Part shown: positions 45,301-59,849 of the stretch, in pieces
How the letters are laid out: each line of letters opens with the position of its first letter
Numbering within the stretch: the stretch's first letter is position 1
Assembly (NCBI GenBank): GCA_016859345.1
Contig: CM029121.1
Span: 7,257,911 to 7,321,910, forward strand
Length of the DNA stretch: 64,000 bases
Origin: Istiophorus platypterus
Taxonomy: Eukaryota > Chordata > Actinopteri > Istiophoriformes > Istiophoridae
Reading direction: 5' to 3'
The notes under the pieces: model-generated
The model's input: the letters and a program-made list of their open reading frames with translations, nothing else
What the model was told of the DNA's origin: nothing
Database searches by the model: none
Made by a program: the position numbers and the translations under genes

Positions 45301-48300
45301 CTGTGACAGCTCGTAACAGGGCCTCAAAAATGAATAACAAAATATTTTGAAAGTTATGATGTGTCTTCACAGGCAGCTTTACAGTCGTTTGAATCTGGAT
45401 CATATTGGATCATATTCTAACTCAAACCTGGAATATGAATTTCTTTTTTTTTTTTACCTTACCTCTAAAATTTTGGTCTATATTTGCAAAACCATGTTGA
45501 ATCACTGCATTTTTAATTTCCATTACAAGTTTAATTTCAGTCTTTTAAAAAATGTTGTGTTTTGAAAATTTTCTTCTTATTTTGCTAAGTTTGTATAATT
45601 AATAATGGCTAATTTGGAGTAACTAATCGATATTTACTGAGTGTGCTTGCTTGCTTATTTGTACACCTTTTATTCAAATACCTCATAATCCTCTATTATT
45701 TACATATTTACTGTATTATCTTTGCCCATTGCTGTGCAACTAGTGTTGCTGGCCACTTACTTTACTTCTGTTTCTACTCATTCCCCCTTGTATCTCTTTG
45801 AAAACTCATTGTGGAAGGAAGATAAGTCTATAATATATAGGGTATGCACAAACATGCAAATAAAAGCCAGCAACTATTTTGATGAAAATATGTTGATACA
45901 ATAGTACTGCACCAAAGTTGAATACTCATGTAAACTTCATCAAGCTTTGAGGACTCCAAATTGGTAATTTAATGATTTAATGTGATCATTTTTAGTACAA
46001 TATAGCATTATATTCGGTGCAGTTTACCTACTAGAGCAGATGTTAAATTTAGTGATGACACAATCCTGCCTGTGAAATGCTTGGCTGTCAATATAGAAAA
46101 AGAGACAGAGAAATAGAAAAAGAACTGACAGACCTACATAAGGACAGAGAGAAAATGGGACTGATAGATTTGGATGCCAGAGCAGCTGTTAGATCAGGTC
46201 CTGATGGCAGAGATGGTGGGCTGGAGGACAAACTGCCCAGTGATTGTGACAGGATGAGGATGAGAGTAAGACAGGCAGCATCTGTGTGTGTGTGTTGGTG
46301 TGTGTGCCTAAGTATCAATGCATGTGTGCTTTGTGTAGTAACACTCTTCCTCTGGCAGGAGCAACCACTAGGACTCACAAGTGTAGTAAAACAAGGTGGT
46401 TTGTGTGTGTGTGTGTGTATGTGTGTGTGTGAGTGTGTGTGTGTGTGAGTAGATCTGGAGCAGTTAGAACAGCAGTAAAGCAGATGTTTCCTCTGTTTGG
46501 CCCTAGAACATGAACATGAAGAAAAACAAGGGCCTAACCCAGAAGACAGGATCTTGCTGATCATACGTACAGTAACTGAGGCAAAACTGGAACCAATAAA
46601 GGAAGGAAGCTCATACTGAAACAATCATCACAAAGTTTAATCTCTTTTGGATAAATGTGGAATATCTTAATAGTAATCTGAGTCCAAATAATTACTGAAA
46701 CCGACACAACCCAGCAATGATTGACCTTAATATCTTGTTACTATACTGCATATCAACTATCACTTGATAAACGTGAGTTGACCACTGTGCACTTCGTGTA
46801 TTTATTTATAGAGGAGGCAAAGTAATGCATCTGTAGAACTCAACTTTTCTCACATTTAATTTGCACAAAAACAACGCATCGCAAGTTTGTACCGATCGCT
46901 AAAAATGAGTCAGCACGATGTTTGTGAATGAATGTGTGTGAATGTGTGTGAGAATGACTGAATGACTAGAAATTGGTACAAAGACGTCCACTGAGGTCCA
47001 CCTCTGTCCCAATAGTCCCATGTTTGGTCAGCTGTGAGGAGCGGGGCAGCTGCACAGCGCTAATCCCACCAGGCAAACGTTGTGAACACAAGTGTTGTAC
47101 TGCTGCTGCTGCTGCTGAACAGCCAACCACATGTCAAAAGTGTCAAGTCACCCTGAGAGCAGCCACTTGACCCGGGAAATGCTCTATCACACTGGACTAC
47201 ACTATATGCATTTTTTTTTTTTCTTGAGGGTCGGTCCAATTAGTGATGAGAAAGTACATGATGGGTACAGTGTGATAGGAGTCATGGCCACGTCTTTTCC
47301 AGTTTCACAAGCAAGTTTATGAAAGATGAGCCGCTCATTTATTAATCACTTATCAAGCCCCCTGACATTTAGGGTGGGGGGATTACAACCATTTTGTTTC
47401 TTAGGAAACACAATCAACACTGAATTTTAACCAAATTTAAAAATAATGAAAATCATTTCACTATTAGAGATACATCAAGGTCGTTAAAAACATTGGTTCA
47501 CATAACCTGTGTTCAATCCGGTGCCCTCATTTACTGAGTTGTACTGAATATGCAATTCATAGGAAAGTAGCTTTATTTCTAAAAACTTATGTTTAAAATA
47601 CTGGGATTGTGTTTTGTTTGAGGAACAGACATAAAAATCTTTAAGCATCCAGCATCTCTCTCACTCTATTTATTGTCTCCCTCAGATTGTCGTGTTTCTC
47701 TTTCTCATACATGCAGTTGCGTTGTGTTAGTGGTGTGTTTGGACTTTAATCTATTGCTTCCTCTGCCCCTCTAAATGCCTCCCGCTCTTTTTGACTCTCC
47801 TTGTGTCTTTAGTTGGTGTTGAGGAGAATAGCACACTTGTGACTTATAAAAGCATCTTCACCTGTTGATAGCTGGGAGATAATAATGGTTGGTTAATAAC
47901 CTTATCTTCCAAATAAAGCCTATAGTAGCTGCAACTGTAAAATGTAATTTGAAACAACATTAGACAATGTCATGTTTACTGTATTTAAAAGGAGATTATT
48001 TAAATTGAGTTGCCTAAATTTTGTTTGCTTTATTGTCATCTAAATGTAGCAGTGCATGTTCTTGTATATAGGATATCACATATAGCGCATCAGAATACCT
48101 TGTTTTAGTCCTTCTTTAACGCCAGCGCTTGTAAAATGAGTTCCAATCAGGGTCTACTGCTGTCCTGGCTAACACTGCACCATACATTCACATGAACCTC
48201 ATCTTAGTTAAAATGCACCATGTAGCAAGTTACAAAGTAAAGCAGTCATTATGTGCAAAATGATAGAAATAGAGAAACCACCTAAAGCTAACATTTACAG

Positions 48301-48988
48301 GAATCCATGCTTGCGGGGTTTCGATGTCAGAGAAAGACACAATAGTGGTATCATATCTTTGTGATACTGAAAATGACAGTAACAAGGTCAATACTAGAAT
48401 TTCTGCTGACCTTTACCTCAATGAAAGCTGGTTCTGTTATCCATTACTAGGGATCTATACACCTGCAGTGAGTCTGAGAACAGATGCACAAGTTATGTCA
48501 GTGGAGCCATGAACTGGCTAAACCTGACCAATATGACATTAGTCAAGCATCTAAAACATGACTGTGAAAACATGAGTCAACATCAGCACAACTGTAGGCA
48601 GTATAATTCCAGCTACATTAAGTTTCATTTCTAAAGTAAGATCACGAAAAGTGTAATGAGCAAAGATTTCCACTACTCCCTCATAACGTTGTTTTATAAT
48701 TTCTTTTTTCAGAAACAACCATGACAGAAGAAGACTATGAGCAGGCAGAAGAAAGCTTTTCAGGCTCCTGCATGAGACAGACAAGCCAGCGAGACTGGTT
48801 TCAATCAAAACAAAACTACAAGCCCAGCAGTGCTATGATCTATTGTTAACAGAGATGGTGGCATCTGGGGATAGCAGGGGTATTCACGGAGCCAATCTAT
48901 ACTTTCAGAGAGGGATGCTTCATCTGGAGGCATGTTTTTAAAAATATCTAATTGATTTTTCCTCTAATGTATCATCTGTTTCTCTGTT

Positions 48989-48990
<2 letters not shown>
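45300..48990. other. Non-coding stretch with GT-rich compound repeats
   Basis: GT-rich blocks lie at 46281-46306 and 46400-46448, and there is a (CTG)6 run at 47100-47117. Open frames that overlap the GT blocks are repeat artefacts. No gene recognised. Confidence 0.5.
46281..46448. repeat. Two interrupted (GT)n blocks
   Basis: TG-rich blocks at 46281-46306 and 46400-46448 are separated by about 95 bp of unique sequence. Confidence 0.85.

Positions 48991-49050
<60 letters not shown>
48991..49050. repeat. (TA)20(CA)10 compound microsatellite
   Basis: About 20 TA units pass directly into 10 CA units. Confidence 0.95.
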
Positions 49051-49054
49051 TACA

Positions 49055-52000
49055 CAACTACTCAGCCAAGGGCCATTTGACATATCTTGTGTCTGTCCAT
49101 GCACAGCCTGTGAGTCATTCAAAATATAATTCAGGCTAGTCTGACTTGAGAACCAGCAAGCTGAATTCACAAAAAGAAGGCAGACAGATGAGTTTTGCTC
49201 ATGTAAATCAGCAGCCAACTTGAGTGCAGTGAAAAAAAGGGGTAATTCATCTTACCTGAGATCCCCCTCCTGAGGCCGACCCCTGGGCATAACCCACTGA
49301 CAGGATCCCATTCCTAGATGACACAATATACAGTGAAGTATGAAGACAGTCAGATTGATGAGGATAAGTGACATAATTTAATGACATTTCAGAGATCACA
49401 CAAAGATTTGCTGATCATGGACTGTGGCTAACGTCTTTAAATAGAATTTTGACACCATGGTGATAATAAATAAGAAATTTTTAATACTAACAGTGAGATA
49501 AAATAAGCTCCGACACATTTCTGAAAATTGTACAAAAATACTTTCCAGTCTCCTGTCAAATAGTGTATGATTATAGTTAAAAGAATGTGACATTTCCAGC
49601 AATGAGCTGCACAAAAAAAAAAAAAATTTTTTAAATTCCTCAATGAAATCACAATAACTGCAGGAGTGTGCCCCATCACATGGAACTAAATCCCATAATA
49701 ATAATTATTATGGGTTAATAATGTAACGTGAGAACAGAATCAGCTTTAATACATTTCTATTTTTTGGTCTCCACTAATACACACTTGAGGCCTTATCACT
49801 CATCACAATGACTTGGATGAGAAGAGCGGATTATTCCACAAAGGAGCCAACTGACTTTTATGCTGAGTCTCCTTCCTATCAGATGTAATCTCCTGCTTTC
49901 CCCATAGAGCTCATCTTATGTGAGCAGTGCAGTGAAGCCTAAGGGCCTTTCACCACTGCAGGTCAGAGAGCTAGCTTCACTTCCGTAAGGTAATGCCCCA
50001 CCCCTCCCTTCCCGGGTCCCTGCAGAGCTTCATTTAGCAGTAAGACAAGGTTGAATTCACCTAGAGGGACTGCGAGGAGTAGGAGAGGAATGGAGGAGTG
50101 ATGGAGCAGGGTTGGTGGGAAAGCTGTAGCATGAAAGTCAGTGAAATGTGAAGTTGTCAAAACACATATTTCCTTTTTTCAAACAAAGTGGATACAGTGG
50201 GAATACAAAGCAGGTGAGGAGCAAAGAGGTTTGAATTAGATCCCTCAATCTTTAGAAGTCAGGAAATGGGATCAGATGAATGATGAGCAAGACATCCAGG
50301 ACTTAAGATCCTGCATTGTCTGAGATGGCTTTTTAAAACATCTTCCATTATCCAGCCTTGTCCTAGAAACCTGAGCTCCTGGCAGAGCACATCAGTTACA
50401 TTCTTCCAGATAAACAAATGTAAGGCAACTACACAAGGAAAGTTAATTTGCTGGAACCCATCTTGACTATATGCTTTGTTCTGTAACTCAATCCAAACTA
50501 GTCTTACAGCATCTGATAATATCTATTAAATTAATTAATGAGAAATCACATAGCTCTTGCAGAGAAGTTGCAACTCCCCCTTTCTCTTTGAAACTCTCTG
50601 TCACCATTTTTGTGTGTTTCCCTTGTGCTCTTTTTCAATTTAGGTCCATGCATGACTTTGTCAATGGTGCTCTACCAGCTTTAAGGTCTGTGTCATGTCC
50701 TGAAATGACAGCAGCTGCTGGGACAGGCAACACTGAGAGCAGCCGAATGCTTCAGTGGAAGGGGAATCTCCCACTCTGAACAATGCTACACTCATTAGTG
50801 CTCTCTGGGCCTCCTCAGTTCTGAAGCAGGAGATAAAAACAGCTGCATTTTATCAGGGTATTAGAAAGTTTCTCTGTTGTGTGTGTGTGTGTCTGTTTGT
50901 GTGTTACGCAATGTTAACAGTTCATCCAGGTGGGTGACAACAAAGAGACAGGGGGGCAAGTAGAATCCCAGACCTATTCTGGCTCCCTAATCTCTCCATT
51001 CTGACACAAACTTTGATTTGTGAATCAGTCCAAAGCCTGAGTAAACAGCCCGTCCTGTCGCCACCCAAGTAAAGACTGCAAGTAACTTTAAATCAGCTCT
51101 TTGGTTTCCTCAGCATTTGTTCAAGATGGCTCACTTATCTCTGCAACCCAAGGTTAATTGGAAAAATTCAGGTGATTGGCAGACCCCAGTGTCCTCCCTG
51201 TGCTCTTTTGTGAAGCAATTTTTTAAGACCTTGTTAGCATGAGCACACAGATGCTCCTACGCAGAGGTCAGAACACACACAGACTTGATAAATGCATGGA
51301 AACACACAGTCACAAAATGCTGAGAGATCATCAGATCATCAAAGAAAGAGGCAAGATAAAGAAGACATCATAGGTTACCAAAAAGAAGAGATGGGTGGGA
51401 GAATTAGAGACAGAGTGGAAGAGCTGCACGCACGTAACAGGACAAAACAATGGATTTCTGTACTATTTTTTTGCAAATTAGTATCATTTGCTCTGTGCTA
51501 GAAAAGGACACAGTGCCTTTTTTTTCTTTTTGGCTAAACTGCAACGGCGGGGCAAACCCTGTAAAAGTGAATATCTGTCACTCACTGAGTGAGTGAGGGT
51601 TGAAATTACACCATTGGTCGGCCGGCAGAATGTTGTAGCTTCCACATTGGCTGCTGCTCTTTCTAAATTAGGTGGTACAAACAATTTCTATTACATCATT
51701 GGGAGCATTTACAGGCAGTGCTGCCAACTCTTCAGACCCCTTAGGTGACTTAAAAAAAATTAGTAGCGTATGACATCATTACATCATCTAGCTATATTTA
51801 GCGACCTTTCAAGCCGGCAGTCCAGCCGTACACTTGGTTTTGACCTAGTCCTGATTGAAGTTGTACTTTTACTTACATTCATAATAAAGAAGGAAAATGT
51901 CAATGAGCGCAACGGCGTGACTCAATGATTTGTTCCCAAAAGTTTTTGGACAAAAACAAAGGTTTGTGGTGCAAAGAAAAATCTATATCAGTCTTTGGAT

Positions 52001-55000
52001 ACACAGATAATGCTTGTTATGAGGATAAATTAATTTCTGGTTTTGATCTTTTCATGGCATTTTTTGTCAGTAAGAAAAATTTAGAACACTGTCTGGCATA
52101 TGCTTTAAATTGACCATTGCTATTTATTAAAATACGTGGATTTTTTTTGGTGTTCATGGGGACAGATATTTTACAGTTTTACTTTTGGTTGATTTCTTCC
52201 TCAACTCCCTGTATTTGCATAAACATTATTTCTATCCAGGCACTTCCAGAGGTCTGCAGGTGAACTTAATCTGACACAATAGCAATTAGGAATGACCACC
52301 AGTCCCAGTTGAGAACTGGTTCCAAATTTCCTCTATGGTAATCAAATTCAAAGAATCAGAACGATAAGCAGAATTTATAATAGCACTGGTATTGATTGAA
52401 TATTCAGTTAGTTTCCATCTCCATCTTAACTTCAGATGAAAATGGACAAACATCATACTGATTGGATGGAAGAAACTCAATGAGGAAGAGACAGTGAGCA
52501 ACAGTTGCACTTATAATCTCTACATACTAATATGAAGGGCAGGTGAGCTGTACGTGAAGGCCTGATGGTACGGAGCTGAACTACTGTCACATGAAGACAG
52601 TAGCGGAGAAAGCCAGGGGAGTTAAAAAAAACATGGTGTTCACAGTGATAATAGTAATAAATCAGAACAGTGTGACCCCGGACTGTGTCCTACAGTCTTT
52701 GCAAATCCCATTCCCAATTCCTCATAGGCTTCACTTAAGATGTGAAACCTGCGCTGACAGCTCAACCTGCCGACCTTTGTGACCCGTCTATCTTTTCCCC
52801 CTGGAGTGGGCCACCACTGGAGAGAGGAAGTGACACGGCCATGGAGGTGAAGGGTCGACTCAGATGATGCATTTCAAATGTGAAGGAACAAGATGGATGG
52901 TGGTGACTGCGGTGGAGACAACATGTTTTTACAAGTCAAAGAATCTCACAGGGTTTTTTTTGACCAAGTACAACAAATGTGTCTTGTTTAAGCAAAGGAA
53001 CAGTGACAAGAACAGATGCTGACAGAGTATCTGACATCCAGAGCATTTGAATAATGCTTGATATACAGCGGAAATAATAAAATGCATCTCATTCAATAAA
53101 AATAGGAAGGAAGTGAATAACGAGTTGGACGATTTTTAAGTTACATAAGTGATTCAAGCTGCTGTTTATTCAGTTAATTTTGTTCATCAATATAAACATT
53201 GCATATCTGCCAAGACTTGTGGAATATATACTTTATACTCCTTTTTGCACAATGGCATCCATTTAGAACAACACATGTGACAAACTTGGCACTGAGTGTT
53301 TGTGTGTGGATGGGGTGGCTAAGGGGTCATCAGTTAGTCTATTAACACATTAACATACACACTAATACGTCACTATTACTCCAAATATGACAATACTAAA
53401 TATTTGATATAGGTCATGTAAACATCATATTGCATCTGAAGAAACACAGCTAATTCAAGCTAATTATGAAAGACCTGGATATCAACAACTTTTTTGATTT
53501 GTGAAAATTTCAGCACCAACCTTTTCAATAAGACCGCTGAAGGAATGAAAGAGGGAAGTTCTTTTTTTTTTTTTTACATTTATTGGAGTATGATGGCTGC
53601 ATGTAAACAGGACTATTAGTGGAATATTAATTTTTATTTTCGGAATATGGTAAAAAAAAAAGAATATTTTTTGCAGGTAAACGTAGTGAGTGGTTTGCAC
53701 TGGGAGCCCCAAAAGTGGTCTTGAGTTCTCCACCCTATTGTCTCTTTATATTTTAAACTTACGGATTGACTTGGACTTGTCTTAGGTCTAGCCTATGGTC
53801 CTACCCTCTGCTATCGCAACAGAAACCATTAAAGGATTTTTTGGGCCTTGTAAGAGCCATCTTGATAAGCAAAGATGTGTGGTGGCACTAAGTTTTTGCA
53901 AAGACATGGAGAGGAAAACATTTTTCAAACATTTAAATTGTTTACATATGAAATTTTATGACTTTTATGCTCTTAACAACACCATAACAGGCCAACAGAC
54001 CTTCAATCAGCAGCACCATCTGTCAAAGTAAGTGGATGTACCGCCGAAGACAGTGATTTGGCAGTGATTGTGCCTGTTGATTTTGGCAACAGGCACAGGA
54101 ACACCTCTGTGCCTGTAGAGGATTCCAAGCAAAAGGTTACCAGAGAGAACACATAACTCCTTCTTCCATTGTTGTGTTGGGTTTTATTTTTGTTATGAAT
54201 TGGGTCTTCTTGGGGATAATCTTTTGGATCAAATTTTATGCAGTGCATATGGAGCTCAATTAAACATTTACTGCATACTAAAATTAAAGGGGTGAAATCT
54301 GCCCAACGTGAGTGACAAATTAAGTAATCTTAATTTGGTCAAACAGCTGTGTAATTGGAAAAATCACAGATCCATGATGTAGATACAGAACTAGGTAATG
54401 TTATTTCATTTGATTCAAGTTCAACATTACTACAAAAAATGGTATATAATATTTCTTAAATATCCTCCTCTAACAATGGTACTGGCCATAAATAATGACA
54501 GCAACAACGGCAAGAAAATTTCAAATATTTGTCACTGAAGACGGAAGCTACGATTATATTGGTAACAATATAATAAGATAGATCAAAGATTGGTTCCTAA
54601 CTTCATCACTTAGAGAGATAGTATTATGGTAGCATAATATTTTCCTGATGCAATTCTGTATATTCTAAGTTTGGCCATCATAAAGACTAATGTTACTATC
54701 ATAAAATGTCAATGATGATAGGTACTCGTGCAATTTCAAATTTCTTTTCATTTCTCTGCAGCAAAAACAATATGACCATCTCTCTTTTATGACATCAATG
54801 ACTGTCTCTAAAAAAGGACTCAAGCTGGAGCTCTGATATGAATTTTCAGGTCATTATGACTAGTCAGGTGATGCTTTTCTGTCCTGTCCACAATGGCCAA
54901 ATCAGAAATATTAAAGGGATACCTTGCAAAATCTCTGCTGGTTAACAAATCTGCATTGTTTAACGGATTATGTTGTCAAACCCATCAACCCTACTGCTTT

Positions 55001-56340
55001 TGGCTTTTAAAGTTTGATTAAAAGGAAAGGAGCTGTTTAAAGTTTTGAAAAGATGATTGTAATGGTAAAAGTGGGGAATAGTTAACGCCGACAAGAAGTA
55101 CTGCATGAGACTGTACCTGAACTCAGCCTTCCTGTGTCAAATGCAAGTACAATGTATGCCCAACCCTCTCCCTGACCTCGACAGTCTGGAATCACAGTTT
55201 GAGCCTTACACTACCTCTCACAGGAAATAAATATTGTTTGCCTAGTTCGAATGTGTTGCATTTGAACACAAAATATGATACAGGGATTTAAACGTAACCC
55301 AGGACAAAGTCAACCAAAAAAATAATAAGTTGACGTTAGTTGATACTTTGACCTTTGTGACGACTGCCCTTATTAGTGACAGTGATTTATTAAAAAGCAC
55401 TTCACCTAAAACATATCTGCCATCTGAAATGGAAGGCAGACATGTAGTTAATGTAATATGAGAATTGTTTAACATGCTTTCTTTGATCAGAGGTTATTTT
55501 TCAGTCTCAAAATATCATTAATGCCCAAAGGCATGCCTAATATTCCCCACTCTTACTCCTTCTGTCTTTTACACACTGAATAACCAGAAGCTGAGTCTGG
55601 GGCCACATTCTTGCCCTCTCCACACTCAATTGCCAACACAGCACGTGGCTTTGTGCTGGCTTCGCCGATGGCTCCTTTAAGAAGTTTTTAATGGGTTGCA
55701 CGCACAATACACTTTATGTTACCAAGCAGTGAACCTCTACTGAGGCAATCGGTGGTGTCAGCAGGGTTAAGGTGATGGAGCGGGAGAGAGGGAGAAGGAA
55801 AGAAAGAACCCCATTGGTTAATGACATACAGGGCTTGACTTTGGACACGCAGGCCTGCTGAACGTTCAGCTTCTCCATGTGTTAAGTTCTGTCTGACCAG
55901 CAAACTTTGAGATGTTAGAAAATCCAAAATTAAATGAAAGAGCCATTGTGGCTCTGCTGATATATCGCACTATGAAATACACATGTATATGCATACAGAT
56001 ATGCATACTGTACATACAGAAACATGCACACTCTTTCAAACATGCATATATAATACATACACATATATCATTCTTTGTGTGGAAACACTCATACGTACAG
56101 ATATACATGCATTCAGGCACTCATATACACATGTACACCCGCACACAGGCACGCACACACATGGATATGTCCAACAGTGGTGAACAGCTGCATGGGTCAG
56201 TCTGGAGCGAGACCAGCCACCTCTTGGCCACAAAGGGCTGCTTGTGCCCCCAGCTCGCTAGGAACATAAAACACAAGAGATAAGACCAGACACTGTTTGC
56301 CAGAACCATTGGACCTTCCCAAACAGGAACTGCAAGTGCA
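49055..56340. other. Non-coding stretch, mostly unique sequence
   Basis: No gene recognised. It contains a 23-bp near-perfect palindrome at 49692-49714 and the possible repeat at 51725-51860. 55490-55720 is a complex unique stretch that could be regulatory, and 55980-56160 is rich in CATACA/ACACAC. Confidence 0.5.
51725..51860. repeat. Possible degenerate interspersed repeat
   Basis: A stretch beginning GTGCTGCCAACTC and including TAGCGACCTTTC recalls a repeated sequence seen in fish genomes, but I cannot name the family and see no terminal repeats. This is a low-confidence call from memory. Confidence 0.25.
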
Positions 56341-56343
56341 AGT

Positions 56344-56347
<4 letters not shown>

Positions 56348-56395
<48 letters not shown>
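56348..56395. repeat. (CA)24 microsatellite beside a MITE-like element
   Basis: About 24 uninterrupted CA units end 20 bp left of the inverted-repeat element. Confidence 0.95.
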
Positions 56396-56398
<3 letters not shown>

Positions 56399-56415
56399 CA
56401 CCCTCTTTCACTACA

Positions 56416-56566
56416 TTTGTGGGGACCCATCATTGGCATAATGCATTCCCTAGCTCCTTACCCTGACCCTCACCTTAACCTAATTCTAACCTAAACCCCA
56501 GAGCCAAGTGTTAACCCTTAAACAGCTTTTTAAACCTGTGGGGACCAGCATTTCAGTCCCCACAAA
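56416..56566. mobile_element. MITE-like interspersed repeat with telomere-like core
   Basis: The 11-bp terminal inverted repeats TTTGTGGGGAC (56416-56426) and GTCCCCACAAA (56556-56566) are perfect. A second GTGGGGACC copy near 56538 could fold against the right end. The interior is a degenerate CCCTNACC/CTAACC series reminiscent of telomeric repeats. From memory, this arrangement is a repeat scattered widely in teleost genomes, often beside (CA)n tracts. One such tract lies 20 bp to the left here. Confidence 0.6.
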
Positions 56567-56609
56567 ACTGTCAAACCCACAAGTACAGTGTGCTCCCGAT
56601 CCCCTCCCC

Positions 56610-56652
56610 CACACACACACACGCACGCACACACGCACTCTCTCTTTCTCTG

Positions 56653-56702
<50 letters not shown>
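56610..56702. repeat. (CA)n(CT)n(CA)n compound microsatellite
   Basis: CA with CG interruptions, then a CT-rich core, then about 19 CA units, starting about 45 bp right of the MITE-like element. Confidence 0.93.
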
Positions 56703-56703
<1 letters not shown>

Positions 56704-58290
56704 TGCAGGAACATATATGTAACATATATATATATAACATATATGTAAAAACACACATAATATGTGTTTGAATGTGAATGTGAGGAGAACATGCATGCAG
56801 ATTGGTTGTTTTGTGTAAGCCCACCTCTGCAGACCTACTTCAGTGTACTTACACAGCCTGAAATATTTGAGATGGTTGATAAAGTGTCTGATCACTGAGG
56901 GAGATTATGAGTTTCATTTCTGAAAAAAATTATTATCACTGTACCCAATCACAGGTTGGGCTTTGTTTTTTCTCATAAACTGCTGTTCTTGTGTAAAACT
57001 TATAGAATTTATATATAGAATTTGACAGAATTTCGTCAATTCTTATTTACACATCAAATTCAAATTTGTGTTGCTTAAACAACTAAGTCAATTTAGAAAG
57101 AACATATGACACTTAGTGAAGTTGATGAAGTTCATGAGCATTACATTGCATCCTTGCTCAGTTCTATATACTAAGGGGTTTTGCTGCTCCAGCCTTAATT
57201 ACTTTGGTATGACCAGTAGCTTTTGGTGGCTAATTTTAGCTGTCATCAGCAAACTTAAGGTAAGATTTGTTTTTGTGTAACTGACATTATTCATAACTGA
57301 CTCAATCAATTTGCTAACTTTCTGGATCCTCATTACTTGTTTATGTTCTGCTTAACAATTATTAGCATAAGGGCAGTGATGGCTGCTATTCAGAAAGTTA
57401 CATAAACTCACTTTAAAGTAAGTAATCAAATATGTAAAGAAATCCCCACCAAGGTTTCCTACAACTAAGGAGTGGCAGTGATACTTTTATATAAATTGCT
57501 GCAAAGGAAGAAAACTCCAGTCTTGAGATTTGAAAAGAGTTAGATGTGTTGTTTTCTGAATAGTGGCTAATTTGCGGCCAAAGAAACCTGCTTCAGCAAA
57601 TCTAGTTGTGTTCTGTTCTACTCTATATAGCTCTATTTCTGCTGAGTCATGATTCGTCCAGTCACCACTTGCAGGCCAACACAGACACAGGGCCACACAC
57701 ACCATGACACAGTAGAGTCTGTGTGGCTTGGATCAAGGTCCACTTGCAGAAGGGGGGGAGGGAAAAACCCCTAAACGTGACTGATGTCTTTGTCCTTATT
57801 GCTGCTCTTCTTCTTCCTCTCTCTCCATCTGTCTATCCATCACCAGCCCTGTCTCTCTCTCTGTCACCTCCCCATCTCTGTCCGTCTGTCAATATCGCCA
57901 CTCCCCACTATTGCTCACATAGTTGTGGTCTTACTGCTCTCTGTTCTCTCTTTGTTTTATGCAAAGTATGCTTGTTTCATATGACTTTGCAAAAAATCAG
58001 TATCAATTCTCAATCTCATGGGAGTTCCTGTTAAGTGCAGAAACAAACTTGATGGCCTCTTGGTGTTTTAAATATTTGTGTCCATTGCATCAACAGGGTG
58101 TGCATCTGTGTAAAGCCAGATGTGTGAGGAAGATATGGAAACCTGCTGCATGAATGTTGCCGCATCACAGAGCAGTTTATTTTAATAATTTCCACTTCAT
58201 TCATCAGCTGTCCATACTGACCAGAGGGCCATGCAGCTGTACCTCATTCATAACCTCCACAGGCCAACACACACAGATACATAGACACGT

Positions 58291-58316
58291 ACACACACAC
58301 ACACACACACACACAC
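58291..58316. repeat. (CA)13 microsatellite
   Basis: A pure CA run, flanked on both sides by related CAGATACATAGACAC sequence. Confidence 0.92.
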
Positions 58317-59849
58317 TCAAACACAGATACATATAGACACTGGGCAAAATTACTTAAATCAAACGAGAAGAGTCAAACACCCATTTTTGTCAAAAAAAAG
58401 GCACACTCAAACACACTCTTGGGTGAAATATTAGTTTGCATGGTTTAGAATGAGGAATGAGGCCTGGGGGATTTTGCAGAACTGCAATATGTATACAGAA
58501 GGTGAAAGCTTAAACATCTGTGTACGCAAATAAGAGTGAGAAGGCACTATGATGTCTGAAACACCTGGGACTTGGTCTCTTTTGGGAACAGTATCAGTGT
58601 TTAATCCACAGAATCAGCCTATCGTAAAGGAGATCACTGATATAAAAGGCGGGGAGATATGGATGGTCACACATGTATGCACACACAGTCATGCATACAT
58701 TTACAAATATAACAGTTTTGTTCTTAAAATAGAATCTAAGACTAGTATCCCACAACATTATCTAACGCCTTACTTACCATCATTAAGGGTCTGAGATGTT
58801 ATGAGTTGTGACAAAGGTTTATTTTACAACCGGGCCTGGATTCTGAAAGATTCAGTCATGGGACATGCAGAATGTTCAAAAGAGACATCCAACCATATAA
58901 GGTTATTTTCACACCAGTAAAAACCTATTGTATTAAGTGAGTGAGACTTAGGATGTAACTATGATGAATGGACAAGAGGTTTGTTCAACTGTAGCTCTAA
59001 TTTCAAATTCCACTCATTCATGATTGTGGAAGGAAGTTCGGACAGAGCTGACTTAAAAAGGGGAAGTTCAGGGAGACAAACCAAAATGGCCACAATCAGC
59101 TGAGGCTTCAGGCTGGATCGTGAGACATGTTTTTTTTTTACTACAACAACATAAACGTAGATTAGCTTCAGCATGGAATGACTAATCTAAAGATATAAAA
59201 ACTACAACCTTTCTGTAGCAATACTCCTCTTGATGACATTTTAGCAGTTAATTAGAAATACAACGGGTTATCCTTGTCAGATTTTATTTCTGTTTCATGC
59301 CAAACATTTTACCCATTCCACATGAGAAAACAAGACCCCTCTGCAGCAAACATCGAAAATACACAGTCATCTTCTAGTAGATATACAAAGTCCAAAGAAA
59401 GCAGTGATGTGCACCAAACAGCAGAGAAAGAAAGAGACTGCTTATGCTATTGCATAATGAAATATTGAGCTTTTATTTAGAAAAACATTATTCAACAGTA
59501 AAGTTTAGTCATGTTGGATTAGAATTTACTCAAACTGTTGTTGCTCTTTGCCACTATTTTTGCTGCGATGTCTGCCTACTGCTGACCCTGCCGACACTGG
59601 TATACACTGAGAGAGCCAGCTTTAATCATGTCAACACAAGGTCCCAGAAACAGACTGATGAGGTACAATAACTTCATTTATTGTTATTATATTGTCAGGA
59701 TGTTGCATACTCTAGCTTCAATGATTGATTGACTCTTTAAGAAACATGATGTTTGTGATGAGGTACATCATTGAATGAGAAAAAAAAAATCCATTTTGAT
59801 CAATTCTACTCCAACAGTGATTAACTCACTGGCACAGTGCAGCAGCATT

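Noticed and set aside
46088..46624. 178-codon open frame on the minus strand
   Set aside because: Its length comes from GT/CA repeats read as Thr-His strings. No domain outside the repeats.
48324..48512. 62-codon plus-strand frame with acidic, complex sequence
   Set aside because: Looks more protein-like than most, but it lacks an ATG start at the open end, splice signals and any family resemblance.
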